A stretch of 32,031 nucleotides of DNA from Coriobacteriaceae bacterium (GTDB lineage: Bacteria; Actinomycetota; Coriobacteriia; Anaerosomatales; SLCP01): positions 1 to 32,031 of the forward strand of contig PWVH01000070.1 of NCBI GenBank assembly GCA_003563465.1, in the 5' to 3' direction. Both the position numbers and the translations under genes were made by a program. A model generated the notes under the pieces. It ran no database searches and was not told the origin of the DNA. It saw only the letters and a program-made list of their open reading frames with translations. Of the stretch, positions 15,134-22,672 are shown piece after piece. Positions within the stretch are counted from its first letter, which is position 1. Each line of letters opens with the position of its first letter.

Positions 15134-16887
15134 CACACTCCTCCGATGTCGCAGGCCGGTCCGGTCGGCTCTATCGCTTCGAAGCGACATACTTGCACAC
15201 AGTCGCCGCACCCCACGCAAAGGGTGACGTCTATCTCGGCCTTGCTGCCCTCACCGATGCTTATAGCAGGACACCCGAGCCGGATACATACGCCGCATGC
15301 CGTGCACAGTTCCTCGTCGACCGAATAGGGTTGCTCCTTCTCATCGATGAGGAGTGCGCAAGGTGCACGAAAGACCAGGACGCTGACTCCATCAGAAGCG
15401 ACTTCTTCACGCACGGCTGTCTGAGAAGCTTCGAGATCGTGAGGATCGACTGTCCGTACGCGACGGATGCCCATGGCGCGGCAGAGCGCTTCTATGTCCG
15501 TCGCAGCGCCTTGGCGTCCTTGCAACGTAACGCCGCTTACCGGGTTGGGTTGGTGACCCGTCATCGCAGTGACACGGTTGTCGAGGATGCAGACGGTAGC
15601 ATCACCGCAGTTGTAGGAAAGATCGAGCAGTCCAGTGATTCCGGAGTGAGCGAACGTCGAATCACCGATGACCGCTACCACAGGTCCATCATCGCCTTGC
15701 CCCGCAAGCCTCATACCGTGGGCCATCCCGATGCTCGCTCCCATGCAGACGCATGAATCCATAGAGGCAAGCGGCCGAAGAGTGCCGAGCGTATAGCAAC
15801 CTATGTCCCCCGTCACTATCGCCTTGACCTTCCGTAACGCGTAGAATGCGCCTCGATGCGGGCAGCCGGGACACATCAGCGGGGGCCTCGGCGGCAGACC
15901 CGATGGGGCGACACGCGTTGAAGGGGCTGCAAACCCGAGGGCACGAGCGATCAAACCCGGAGAAAGCTCTCCGCTCTTCGGCAGCTCTATAGCGTCTACG
16001 CTCACCTTCATCATTCTTAACCTCGACTCGAGGTAGATATCTGCTTCTTCCACCACTACCAGACGCTCAACTGAGCCTGCAAACCTTCTGATGGCCTCAG
16101 CGGGAAGCGGGAAGGATTGTCCGACTTTGAAGACCGAGGCGTCAGGACTCGCCTCTCGGACGTACTGATAGCAGATGCCGGAAGTCACGACACCGAGAGC
16201 CGAATCGCGCAGCTCTATCCGATTCAGCGGTGACTCCTCGGCAAGACGAGTCATCTCATCGACTCGTGCGTCAAGCGCCAGGCGTCGTCCGCGGGCCATC
16301 GCAGGCATCATCACCCATTTGGCGACATCTTTCTGGTAAGCCGTCTGATCGAGCTCTTTGCGCTCGCCCTCAAGTTGGACCACTCCTTTCGAATGCGAAA
16401 CGCGAGTAGTCGAGCGAACGATGACGGGGGTGTCGAACCTTTCGGACAGCTCGAAGGCCTCGCGCGTGAACTCGAGCGCTTCGGCGCTGTCGGAAGGCTC
16501 CAACACCGGCACGCGAGCAAACGGTCCCCAGTTCCTTGAGTCCTGCTCGTTCTGAGAGGAGTGCATCCCTGGATCGTCGGCGACGAACAGGACGAGACCT
16601 GCGCCGACGCCCGTATACACCAAAGTGAATAGCGGATCGGCGGCGACGTTCACGCCGACGTGCTTCATCGTGACGAACGACCGGGCTCCCCCCATCGAAG
16701 CTCCAGCAGCGACCTCCAGGGCAACCTTCTCGTTGGGAGCCCACTCAGCATATACGCCTTCCATGCGAGCAAAGCTCTCGAGAGTCTCAGTGGAAGGTGT
16801 CCCGGGATATCCCGCTCCCACTCGGGCCCCCGCCTCCCACGCTCCACGAGCGGCAGCCTCATTGCCGGAAAGCAGAGTACAGGGCAC
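15133..16887 (-). CDS. iorA: Indolepyruvate:ferredoxin oxidoreductase, alpha subunit
   Basis: This oxygen-sensitive, thiamine-diphosphate enzyme oxidatively decarboxylates indolepyruvate, phenylpyruvate and related keto acids from transamination of aromatic amino acids. The 584 residues contain an N-terminal pyrimidine-binding domain (GYPGTPSTETLESF). The thiamine-diphosphate domain carries GDIGCYTLGTL and VIGDSTFAHSGITGLLD. A C-terminal ferredoxin region has cysteines near 528, 531, 534 and 539 (CTACGVCIRLGCP) and a regular CxxCxxCxxxC set near 557-567 (CVGCGDCVQVC). It starts at a GTG after AAAGGGG. It is the first gene of the ior-ACT-liv-paaK series and has its own likely promoter. Confidence 0.96.
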   Translation of the reverse strand: MPCTLLSGNEAAARGAWEAGARVGAGYPGTPSTETLESFARMEGVYAEWAPNEKVALEVAAGASMGGARSFVTMKHVGVNVAADPLFTLVYTGVGAGLVLFVADDPGMHSSQNEQDSRNWGPFARVPVLEPSDSAEALEFTREAFELSERFDTPVIVRSTTRVSHSKGVVQLEGERKELDQTAYQKDVAKWVMMPAMARGRRLALDARVDEMTRLAEESPLNRIELRDSALGVVTSGICYQYVREASPDASVFKVGQSFPLPAEAIRRFAGSVERLVVVEEADIYLESRLRMMKVSVDAIELPKSGELSPGLIARALGFAAPSTRVAPSGLPPRPPLMCPGCPHRGAFYALRKVKAIVTGDIGCYTLGTLRPLASMDSCVCMGASIGMAHGMRLAGQGDDGPVVAVIGDSTFAHSGITGLLDLSYNCGDATVCILDNRVTAMTGHQPNPVSGVTLQGRQGAATDIEALCRAMGIRRVRTVDPHDLEASQTAVREEVASDGVSVLVFRAPCALLIDEKEQPYSVDEELCTACGVCIRLGCPAISIGEGSKAEIDVTLCVGCGDCVQVCRFEAIEPTGPACDIGGV

Positions 16888-16939
16888 GGGACCCCTTTCT
16901 GTTTGAGCAGGAGCGACGTGTCTTCCAGAGATTGGACGG

Positions 16940-16948
16940 ATGATACCA
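16940..16948 (-). promoter_or_regulatory. Extended -10 promoter for the ior-liv-paaK operon
   Basis: On the minus strand TGGTATCAT is an extended -10 (TGn plus TATCAT, one mismatch to TATAAT). It lies about 50 bases before the iorA start. No good -35 is visible, as is usual for extended -10 promoters. It lies downstream of the NlpC/P60 gene stop and separates the two transcription units. Confidence 0.5.
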
Positions 16949-16977
16949 CAGGGAATGCGGCGTACGCGCTAAGCCGG

Positions 16978-18159
16978 CTACGGTCGCGTGGCTCCCACGT
17001 AATCGCCGCGCCTCGCGATGCGGTCCGTAAGCGAGTTCACCTGGACCGGCTCACCGCGTCGCGGAGCGTGCAGGTAGTCGCTGCCGCCGACATAGATTCC
17101 CACGTGATGCACTTGGCTGGAATCACCACCGTACCCGAAGAACACAAGGTCCCCAGGCAAGAGCAGGTCCATGCGGTCGGGAGGTATGTAGCTGCCGACG
17201 GTGAACTGCATCCGGCTGGTGCGTGGAAGGGATATGCCGATCTCACGGTAGACGTATTGCACCAGACCCGAGCAGTCGAAGCCATCTGGCGTCGAACCTC
17301 CCCACACATAGGGCACGCCGATGTACCTCATGCCTACCGTGACCGCTTCGGGACGACCTTGTCCGAGACGGTCGTGATTTGAATCGAACGACCTGGGGCC
17401 CGGCGCTGCAAGACGCGATGAGGACGAAGTGTCAGCTGCGGCAGAGCGGGCCGCGGCCTCGGCGGCTCGTCTCGCGGCCTCCTCGGCGGCCCTTCGTGCT
17501 CGCTCCTCGGCCTCCCTGCGCAGTCGCTCCTCCTCCTCAGCTACCAGGCGGGCGACCTCGGCGTCGATACTCTCTACGTAGCGCTCCTGACGCAGAAGTG
17601 CTCTTTCGACCTCGGCCTTCTTCACCTTCGCTTCGTGGCGCAGAATCGACTGTTCCTGCTCGCGACGTTCAAGAGCTCTTTCTTTCTCTTCTACCTGCTG
17701 CTTGGCTTCACGCACGCTCATGACGAGTATGGCGTCGTTGCGATTAATCCGACGCAGCCATTCAATGCGAGTCAGAAAATCCTCAAAAGACGTGGTGCCC
17801 AGCAGCACCTCGATCATCTCGACGTTGCCATTGCGGTAGATGCCGCTCGCCCGCTCGGCGAGGGCCTCCTCCGCTGAGAGTAGATCCTGCGACGCGATCT
17901 CGAGGGCCTCGCGGGTCTCGGCGATCTCACGACGAGTCTGGCTCAATGCCTCCTCGAGCTGCATATACTCCTCGTGCCGAACTTCTGCCACCGCTGCGAG
18001 CTCCTCCATCTCGGCACGGGCTGCTTCCGCCTTGGCCCGAGTAGCCTCGATCTCTGGAGTGGACGGTGCCGCGGATACTGAGGGCGCTGCTGCAAGGAAT
18101 GCCGCTGCAACCGTCAGAAGAAGAATCCTTACGACCCATGTGCCGGATACGATACGCAC
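16978..18159 (-). CDS. Secreted coiled-coil NlpC/P60 peptidoglycan hydrolase
   Basis: This cell-wall endopeptidase of the NlpC/P60 family cleaves peptide stems. The 393 residues comprise a signal peptide (about 1-30), a long coiled coil (about 38-230), an Ala/Arg/Glu-rich linker, and the catalytic domain (about 277-393) with Cys296 (GFDCSGLV), His352 (HHVGIYVGG) and His364 (LHAPRR). Inside the coiled coil the segment VEMIEVLLGTTSFEDFLTRI resembles the PcsB/RipA-type regulatory coil that keeps such enzymes inactive until recruited to the divisome. It starts at GTG with AGGAGG four bases away, and is divergent from another coiled-coil wall protein at 18301. Division-linked function is inferred. 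Confidence 0.93.
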   Translation of the reverse strand: MRIVSGTWVVRILLLTVAAAFLAAAPSVSAAPSTPEIEATRAKAEAARAEMEELAAVAEVRHEEYMQLEEALSQTRREIAETREALEIASQDLLSAEEALAERASGIYRNGNVEMIEVLLGTTSFEDFLTRIEWLRRINRNDAILVMSVREAKQQVEEKERALERREQEQSILRHEAKVKKAEVERALLRQERYVESIDAEVARLVAEEEERLRREAEERARRAAEEAARRAAEAAARSAAADTSSSSRLAAPGPRSFDSNHDRLGQGRPEAVTVGMRYIGVPYVWGGSTPDGFDCSGLVQYVYREIGISLPRTSRMQFTVGSYIPPDRMDLLLPGDLVFFGYGGDSSQVHHVGIYVGGSDYLHAPRRGEPVQVNSLTDRIARRGDYVGATRP

Positions 18160-18219
18160 TTGACCTCCTGCTGCATCTCTAGTCTACGTTCGAGGCCGCG
18201 CCGCGGTAGTGCCGAGGCT

Positions 18220-18246
18220 TTGACCGACACACGCTGATGTTATCAT
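18220..18246 (+). promoter_or_regulatory. Promoter of the coiled-coil RlpA gene
   Basis: An extended -10 TGTTATCAT (18238-18246) lies 15 bp after a -35-like TTGACC (18220-18225). The spacing is short, but the TGn extension compensates. It would start transcription near 18253, about 48 bases before the ATG at 18301. The 141-base interval also has to hold the promoter of the divergent NlpC/P60 gene, for which I see only a weak TAGACT on the minus strand (18181-18186). Confidence 0.55.
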
Positions 18247-18300
18247 ATTCCCGCAGCTTAGCCCCGTCTGACGGAAGTCTCGCTTCGAAAGGGCCGCGGC

Positions 18301-19356
18301 ATGGATAGAAACAGCCCGATCGTAGCAACGCTCCTTGCATGCTTCGTGGCCGCGACACTCGTCCCCTCCGGTGCCCTGGCCGAACCTGCAGCCTCGACCC
18401 AGGTCCAGACCGCTTTGGACGAGGCCACGAGGCGCGTTCTAGAACTCGAGCAGGCTATCGAAGACCATCGGGCAGAAGCTGTGGCTATCGAAGAACGCAT
18501 CGCCGTCACCAATCTGCGAATCATCGCGCAAAGGGACGCCCTTGCCGAAGCTCGACACTCTCTAGTATCGGCTCGTACGGCGTACCGGTTTAGGATGGTA
18601 GACATCTACAAGTCGAGCATGGCCGACCCCATGACCGTGCTTCTTTCCGCAGAGTCGATGTCTGATTTCTACTCCCGCCTGCTCATGCTTACCCGTATCG
18701 CAATGCGCGACCGCCGGATGTATGAGGAGGCGACGGTGGCTGCCGCTGCTGCGGAGTATCACGCAGCCTATCTTGAGGATCTTAAGGCCCAAGACGTCGC
18801 GTTGCGGCAGCTTCAACGACTGCGCGGCGATGAGCTAGAAAAGGCCCTCGCCGAACAGAGCACCCTTGTGGAGCGGTTGACCGAGGAAGCCAAGCGTCTG
18901 CTCGAAGCACGGCGCCGTGCGAACCTGTCGACTCGAAAGCAGTGGCGTGAGAGCTCGATCCCACTCGAGGACGCGATCGCGAAGGTACCGGGTGTGGTGG
19001 AGCCCTATACCGATCTCGTCTACCTGGTCTCCGAGTACCATCCTCGTCGATATCGCTCGCTGGGACGTGAGGAGTACGCTCTGTGTTCCTGGTACGGCAA
19101 CGAGTTTCACGGCAGGCCCACGGCCTCTGGACAGATATACAACCAGAACGACTTCACCTGCGCCTCGAGAACGCTGCCTTTCGGCACACGCCTGGCTTTG
19201 ACGCGCGGTGAACGTCGCATCGTGGTCGTCGTCACCGACCGGGGGCCGTTCATCGCCGGCCGTGACCTAGACCTCTCACGAGCTGCCGCTCAGGCTCTAG
19301 GATTCTCGGGTCTTGCTACCGTGCATGTGGAATACGTCGAGGCGATTCGAGAATGA
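18301..19356 (+). CDS. Secreted coiled-coil protein with RlpA/3D-type double-psi barrel
   Basis: The 351 residues have a signal peptide ending near residue 27 (VPSGALAEPA), a coiled coil (about 32-215) and a C-terminal double-psi beta-barrel (about 255-345) of the RlpA/3D group. Barrel markers are CSWYGNEFHGRPTASG, TLPFGTRLALT, VVVTDRGPFIAGRDLDLS and AAAQALGF. RlpA barrels in some species are lytic transglycosylases acting on glycan without stem peptides; the acidic residue in VTDRGPF is the usual key position. The coiled coil contains PMTVLLSAESMSDFYSRLLM, matching the regulatory coil segment of its divergent NlpC/P60 neighbour. A role in septal wall turnover is inferred. Confidence 0.9.
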   Translation: MDRNSPIVATLLACFVAATLVPSGALAEPAASTQVQTALDEATRRVLELEQAIEDHRAEAVAIEERIAVTNLRIIAQRDALAEARHSLVSARTAYRFRMVDIYKSSMADPMTVLLSAESMSDFYSRLLMLTRIAMRDRRMYEEATVAAAAAEYHAAYLEDLKAQDVALRQLQRLRGDELEKALAEQSTLVERLTEEAKRLLEARRRANLSTRKQWRESSIPLEDAIAKVPGVVEPYTDLVYLVSEYHPRRYRSLGREEYALCSWYGNEFHGRPTASGQIYNQNDFTCASRTLPFGTRLALTRGERRIVVVVTDRGPFIAGRDLDLSRAAAQALGFSGLATVHVEYVEAIRE

Positions 19357-19404
19357 GGCACGGTCTCGCTACTCTGCGCCGCAATGCGCTTGAATCTTGG
19401 CTCC

Positions 19405-19920
19405 TCAGCGGACGTGGATGAGAGATACTATCTTCGCGTCACCAAGCTTTCGGCGCCCCTGAAGGAAATCGAGCTCTATCAGGAACGCGAGTCCTACCAC
19501 CTCCGCCCCGGTGCTGGCAGCCAGCTGGGCTTTTGCAGCGGCAGTGCCGCCGGTGGCCAATACGTCGTCGACGATGAGGACGACGTCTTCGGGATCGATG
19601 GCGTCCAGATGCATCTCCAGCGAGTCGGTCCCGTACTCGAGCGCATACTCAGCCGCCGTGGTGTCCCACGGCAACTTCCCAGGTTTGCGAGCAGGAACGA
19701 AGCCCGCTCCCAGCTTGTATGCCAGCGCTCCGCCAAAGATGAATCCTCGTGCCTCGGCACCGAGAACCTTTGTGATACCGTCCTCGGCGAACTCTTCGGC
19801 AAGAGTGTTGATAGCCTCCCGAAAACCTTCTGGACTAGCAAGCAGCGGTGTTATGTCCTTGAATACGATTCCATCCTTAGGGAAATCAGGGATGTCGCGT
19901 ATGTACGATTCCAGGTTCAT
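19405..19920 (-). CDS. apt: Adenine phosphoribosyltransferase
   Basis: This purine-salvage enzyme makes AMP from adenine and PRPP. The 171-residue product has the APT hallmarks IRDIPDFPKDGIVFKDITPLL near the start (given as two overlapping family blocks, IRDIPDFPKDG and VFKDITPLL), GAEARGFIFGGALAYKLG, and the PRPP-binding loop VLIVDDVLATGGTAAA. I chose ATG 19920, preceded by GGAGGAG, over an upstream in-frame start that adds 11 unrelated residues. It is the last gene of the minus series, 87 bases after hpt, and converges on the RlpA gene with a 48-base gap. Confidence 0.95.
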   Translation of the reverse strand: MNLESYIRDIPDFPKDGIVFKDITPLLASPEGFREAINTLAEEFAEDGITKVLGAEARGFIFGGALAYKLGAGFVPARKPGKLPWDTTAAEYALEYGTDSLEMHLDAIDPEDVVLIVDDVLATGGTAAAKAQLAASTGAEVVGLAFLIELDFLQGRRKLGDAKIVSLIHVR

Positions 19921-20007
19921 CTCTCCTCCAGGATTCTGAGGTTCACGCAGCAAGGATACGCCTTACCGCGCAGGGTTTTCCAGCTCGCAAATGCATTCCG
20001 CGAGCCA

Positions 20008-20556
20008 TCAAGCGACTCTGTCATCGTGCACTGTAGCGATATAGGGAAGGTTACGAAGTCGCCCTTCTATGTCCAGACCGTAGCCTACCAAGAAGCGATC
20101 CGGCACGGAGAATCCTTTGTAGGCTATCGGAAGATCGACGATGCGACGCGCATCCTTGTCCAGCAGCGCACAAACCTCCAAGACCGCCGGCTCACGCTGG
20201 CGTAAAACCGAAAGTACGTAGTTCAGAGTCAGGCCCGTATCTATGATGTCCTCCACCACGATGACCGAGGCTCCTTCAATGGAATCGTCCAAGTCCTTCG
20301 TGATACGCACCGTCCCCTCGCTGCTACCGGCATAAGATGATATTGCGAGGAAATCAATCGAAAGCGGTGCATCGACCGCTCGACACAAGTCCGCGAGAAA
20401 GAACACTCCCCCGCGCAGCACGGTGACAAGCCGCAGGTCCCGACCCCCATGCTCTTCGGCGATCGCCCGTCCGAGTTCGGCGATACGCCTGTCTATCTGC
20501 TCCTGGGTCAGCAGGATTCGATCGACCAGCTCCTCACCGGCGTAGCGCCTCAACAC
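20008..20556 (-). CDS. hpt: Hypoxanthine(-guanine) phosphoribosyltransferase
   Basis: Salvages hypoxanthine and guanine to IMP and GMP using PRPP. The 182-residue product contains LVTVLRGGVFFLADLCRAVD, the PRPP motif VIVVEDIIDTGLTLNYVL and the C-terminal DRFLVGYGLDIEGRLRNLPY found across bacterial HPRTs. The GTG at 20556 overlaps the stop of the upstream gene by one base. The next codon, TTG, has better spacing from GAGGAG, so the true start could be either. With apt it forms a two-step purine salvage pair. Confidence 0.95.
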   Translation of the reverse strand: MLRRYAGEELVDRILLTQEQIDRRIAELGRAIAEEHGGRDLRLVTVLRGGVFFLADLCRAVDAPLSIDFLAISSYAGSSEGTVRITKDLDDSIEGASVIVVEDIIDTGLTLNYVLSVLRQREPAVLEVCALLDKDARRIVDLPIAYKGFSVPDRFLVGYGLDIEGRLRNLPYIATVHDDRVA

Positions 20557-20990
20557 TACTCCTCGATGTCGTGTCCGCCAGCCGCCAGACCGCCGCCCTC
20601 TGAAGGCGGCTTCTCGGAGACGCCCAGACCGTATCTGGCAAGCAGGCGGCGGAAATCCTTCTGGTAGAAGATCTTGATCCGAACGTCCGGGTAGAGTTCT
20701 CTCAAACGTCTCACTTTACGGTTCTTCTTGGTCACGAGCTTCTGGCTCATGGTGGTTAATTCTATGTAGAGATCGAAGTCGGGCAGGTAGAAGTCGGGCG
20801 TGAAAGAGGCTATGACCCTTCCCTCTCCATCCCATTCGATTGGAAAGGTCATGGGTTCGTACTCCCATCGGATGCGGTAGAAGTCGAGTATCTCCGCCGC
20901 GACACGCTCGCTGGGATGAGCGAACTCGATCGGGTGTGTGTCCCGGCCTGACGGCATCGGTGCCCGGGTGTCTGATTGCTCCTCGGCCAT
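20556..20990 (-). CDS. Conserved-looking protein resembling a PD-(D/E)xK nuclease fold
   Basis: The 144-residue product contains an acidic core SFTPDFYLPDFDLYIELTTM followed by TKKNRKVRRLRELYPDVRIK and IFYQKDFRRLL. A proline-aspartate, a strand, then a glutamate-containing strand and a basic helix is the layout of restriction-endonuclease-like folds. The usual catalytic lysine after the glutamate is replaced here (IELTT rather than an E-x-K), so activity is uncertain. The N-terminal and C-terminal tails are low-complexity. It lies six bases after the MerR regulator and one base overlaps hpt, so it is co-expressed with both. No function is assigned. Confidence 0.75.
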   Translation of the reverse strand: MAEEQSDTRAPMPSGRDTHPIEFAHPSERVAAEILDFYRIRWEYEPMTFPIEWDGEGRVIASFTPDFYLPDFDLYIELTTMSQKLVTKKNRKVRRLRELYPDVRIKIFYQKDFRRLLARYGLGVSEKPPSEGGGLAAGGHDIEE

Positions 20991-20996
20991 GCTCCC

Positions 20997-21713
20997 CTAC
21001 ACGACGTCCTCGAACACCCGTCCGAGAGCACGCCTGAGTAGATGGTTCTTGAGATCGCCCGTTGTTCCGGTGAGTTCTCCGAGAGTCTCCACGAGCTTCT
21101 GCCTCGTTTCCGGTGTCCGATGACGGAACGCAGGCATCAGAGCCTGGCCGAAGAAAGCGGCTTCGCGCTCCGCGAAGGTCTCGTACATTCGCAGATGCCT
21201 GGGCTCTATGCCGAAGCGCCGCAGATCCCATGCGGCATGCGACACACGGACGTCGGCCGGTCCCATCTCGTCTCCATGCTCACCCTCGATTATCTCGACC
21301 AGTCCGAACTCCGCCAGTTCGCGCACGAAAGAAACAGGCAGGCCCAGAGCAGACTGTGCGTCATCGATACGTACGGTCTCAGCCTGCTCGAACGGAAGCA
21401 TCACCGGCTGGGCTGCCGCGGCTTCAGACCCCTTGAGCTCAGGCGGCACCTTGCCCTTGTCGTACTCGGCAAGCTTCTCGCGAATGACGGCCAGAGGCAG
21501 GAAGTGCTCCTTCTGTAGACGCAATATCATCTCGACCCTGGCAAGATCGGACTGCGCGAACTTCCGATAACCGCCAGGTGTACGTTGCGGAGCGATCAAC
21601 CCCTCTTCTTCCAGGAACCGGATCTTGGAGATGGAAAGGTCAGGATAAGCCGGCTGCAGAGTCTCGACGACCTCTCCGATCGTCATGTAATCGCGCGTCT
21701 TCAATTCACTCAC
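20997..21713 (-). CDS. ftsR: MerR-family regulator, FtsR-like
   Basis: This 238-residue DNA-binding regulator has a MerR helix-turn-helix at about residues 10-75 (MTIGEVVETLQPAYPDLSIS, KIRFLEEEGLIAPQRTPGGY). A C-terminal effector-like part ends RRALGRVFEDVV. The GTG start overlaps the stop of the upstream FHA gene by four bases. An FHA gene followed by this type of MerR gene matches mycobacterial garA-Rv1828 and the corynebacterial FtsR locus; FtsR activates ftsZ in Corynebacterium. Assignment to FtsR rests on this neighbourhood and on N-terminal similarity. The target genes in this organism are unknown. Confidence 0.82.
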   Translation of the reverse strand: MSELKTRDYMTIGEVVETLQPAYPDLSISKIRFLEEEGLIAPQRTPGGYRKFAQSDLARVEMILRLQKEHFLPLAVIREKLAEYDKGKVPPELKGSEAAAAQPVMLPFEQAETVRIDDAQSALGLPVSFVRELAEFGLVEIIEGEHGDEMGPADVRVSHAAWDLRRFGIEPRHLRMYETFAEREAAFFGQALMPAFRHRTPETRQKLVETLGELTGTTGDLKNHLLRRALGRVFEDVV

Positions 21714-22165
21714 GCTCCCGTGCCACCCTTGAATAGCATTTGGAACGTCCCCACCTGCACCACATCACCATCTGCTAGCGGAGCTTTGTCGATTCGCACG
21801 CCGTTCACGTAAGTACCGTTGAGAGATTCGGCGTCTTCAATGGAGACCACGTCGCCGACCATCTCGAGAGTCGCATGCTTCCGAGAGACGGTCACGTCGT
21901 TCAGGAAAATGTCGCTCTCTGGGTCGCGACCAATAGTCAGAACGGGACGGTCGATGAAGAACTTCTCACCCAACTCAGGTCCTTTGCGCACGACCAGCGC
22001 GGGGCCTTCCGTCACCTCTTCGACCAAGACATCGGCTTCACCATCGACAGGAGCGCCGACCGGTGAGAAGGACTCGGTAGGTCCTTCCAGCCGTATGTGA
22101 CACTCAGGACACTCAGCGGGAGGCGGATCGCCTAACGGGGTACTGCATACGGGGCATCTCATCAT
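21710..22165 (-). CDS. GarA-like FHA-domain protein with an N-terminal zinc ribbon
   Basis: The 151 residues begin with a short zinc ribbon (MRCPVCSTPL ... CPECHIRLEG), then an acidic linker with a VEEVTEG threonine. A forkhead-associated domain follows at about residues 60-147 (LTIGRDPESDIFLNDVTVSR, KHATLE, SLNGTYVNGVRI). FHA domains bind phosphothreonine. In mycobacteria GarA is switched by Ser/Thr kinases at an N-terminal threonine and then controls glutamate and 2-oxoglutarate enzymes. The FHA part and the ftsR neighbour fit that family, but here the tail is a zinc ribbon and the GarA ETTS-type phosphosite is not obvious. Coupled to ftsR by a GTGA overlap. Confidence 0.88.
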   Translation of the reverse strand: MMRCPVCSTPLGDPPPAECPECHIRLEGPTESFSPVGAPVDGEADVLVEEVTEGPALVVRKGPELGEKFFIDRPVLTIGRDPESDIFLNDVTVSRKHATLEMVGDVVSIEDAESLNGTYVNGVRIDKAPLADGDVVQVGTFQMLFKGGTGA

Positions 22166-22220
22166 GATGCGGTCCCTTTCGCCGAGACCGGGTGCCGGAC
22201 GCCGGTCTGGGCTGCGCTGG

Positions 22221-22532
22221 CTAATCGTTCTGCTCCTCGTCTCCGAGAGGCTCTGTCACGTCTATGCTGGACACGCCGCGAGATTCGTTCGACAAGATCT
22301 CGATCAGTCGTTCGATATCGCCTCCGGAGATAACGTCCTCCCCTGCTTCACGTTGATTCTCCAGACGCGATACGAGTTCGGCTCGCAATATGTCGATCTT
22401 TCCGTGCAGTACGCGGCGCCGATACGAGAGCTTCTGCTCTTCCTCGTAGAGCGCGTTCAGCACTTCCCGTAGCTCGTCGTTGCTCTTGTTCTCGAGATCT
22501 AAGAGGACCTCGTCGTACGTGCCATCGCTCAC
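22221..22532 (-). CDS. RsiG-like helical protein with a single c-di-GMP-binding motif
   Basis: This 103-residue, mostly helical, acidic protein has residues Glu32-x3-Ser36-x2-Arg39-x3-His43-x3-Asp47, fitting the RsiG cyclic-di-GMP signature E-x3-S-x2-R-x3-Q-x3-D with histidine in place of glutamine. In Streptomyces, RsiG carries two copies and, with c-di-GMP, sequesters the sigma factor WhiG. Single-copy homodimeric forms are known in deep-branching actinobacteria such as Rubrobacter. The protein starts at GTG behind AAAGGGG. It heads a transcription unit with the GarA-like and FtsR-like genes. A WhiG-type sigma factor is not in this window, so its target is unknown. Confidence 0.72.
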   Translation of the reverse strand: MSDGTYDEVLLDLENKSNDELREVLNALYEEEQKLSYRRRVLHGKIDILRAELVSRLENQREAGEDVISGGDIERLIEILSNESRGVSSIDVTEPLGDEEQND

Positions 22533-22551
22533 GACCTAGCCCCTTTCGAAA

Positions 22552-22566
22552 GCCGCTCCGAGCGGC
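22552..22566 (-). other. Short hairpin in the leader of the RsiG-like gene
   Basis: A perfect 6-bp stem with a three-base loop (GCCGCT, CGG, AGCGGC on the minus strand) is followed by TTTC. It begins about 20 bases past the proposed -10 and ends 20 bases before the GTG start. The U-run is too short for a clear terminator. It could be a leader structure or a weak stop for transcripts arriving from lipM. Confidence 0.35.
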
Positions 22567-22584
22567 ACCGTGCCGAATACTTCG

Positions 22585-22593
22585 ATTGTATCA
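22585..22593 (-). promoter_or_regulatory. Extended -10 promoter of the rsiG-like/garA/ftsR unit
   Basis: The minus strand reads TGATACAAT, an extended -10 (TGn plus TACAAT). It is upstream of the RsiG-like GTG by about 53 bases. The -35 region is poor. It separates this unit from the glycine-cleavage operon. A hairpin, GCCGCT-CGG-AGCGGC on the transcribed strand (22552-22566), falls in the resulting leader and may be a small attenuator. Confidence 0.55.
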
Positions 22594-22672
22594 GACACGG
22601 ACCCTGCGGACAGTCTCTACCTTCACTCCACCTGAAGGCTGCGGCATACTTCAGCCTCTTCGCTCGACCTGC

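Noticed and set aside
14546-15220. Longer N-termini for the ACT protein, iorB, gcvPB, gcvPA, gcvH, apt and lexA
   Set aside because: The extra residues do not resemble the families, run into neighbouring genes or promoters, and better-placed start codons with ribosome-binding sites or stop overlaps exist.
21011-21024. LexA-like palindrome with one mismatch (CGAACACCCGTCCG)
   Set aside because: Inside the 3' end of the MerR gene with no promoter or gene start in a position to be controlled.
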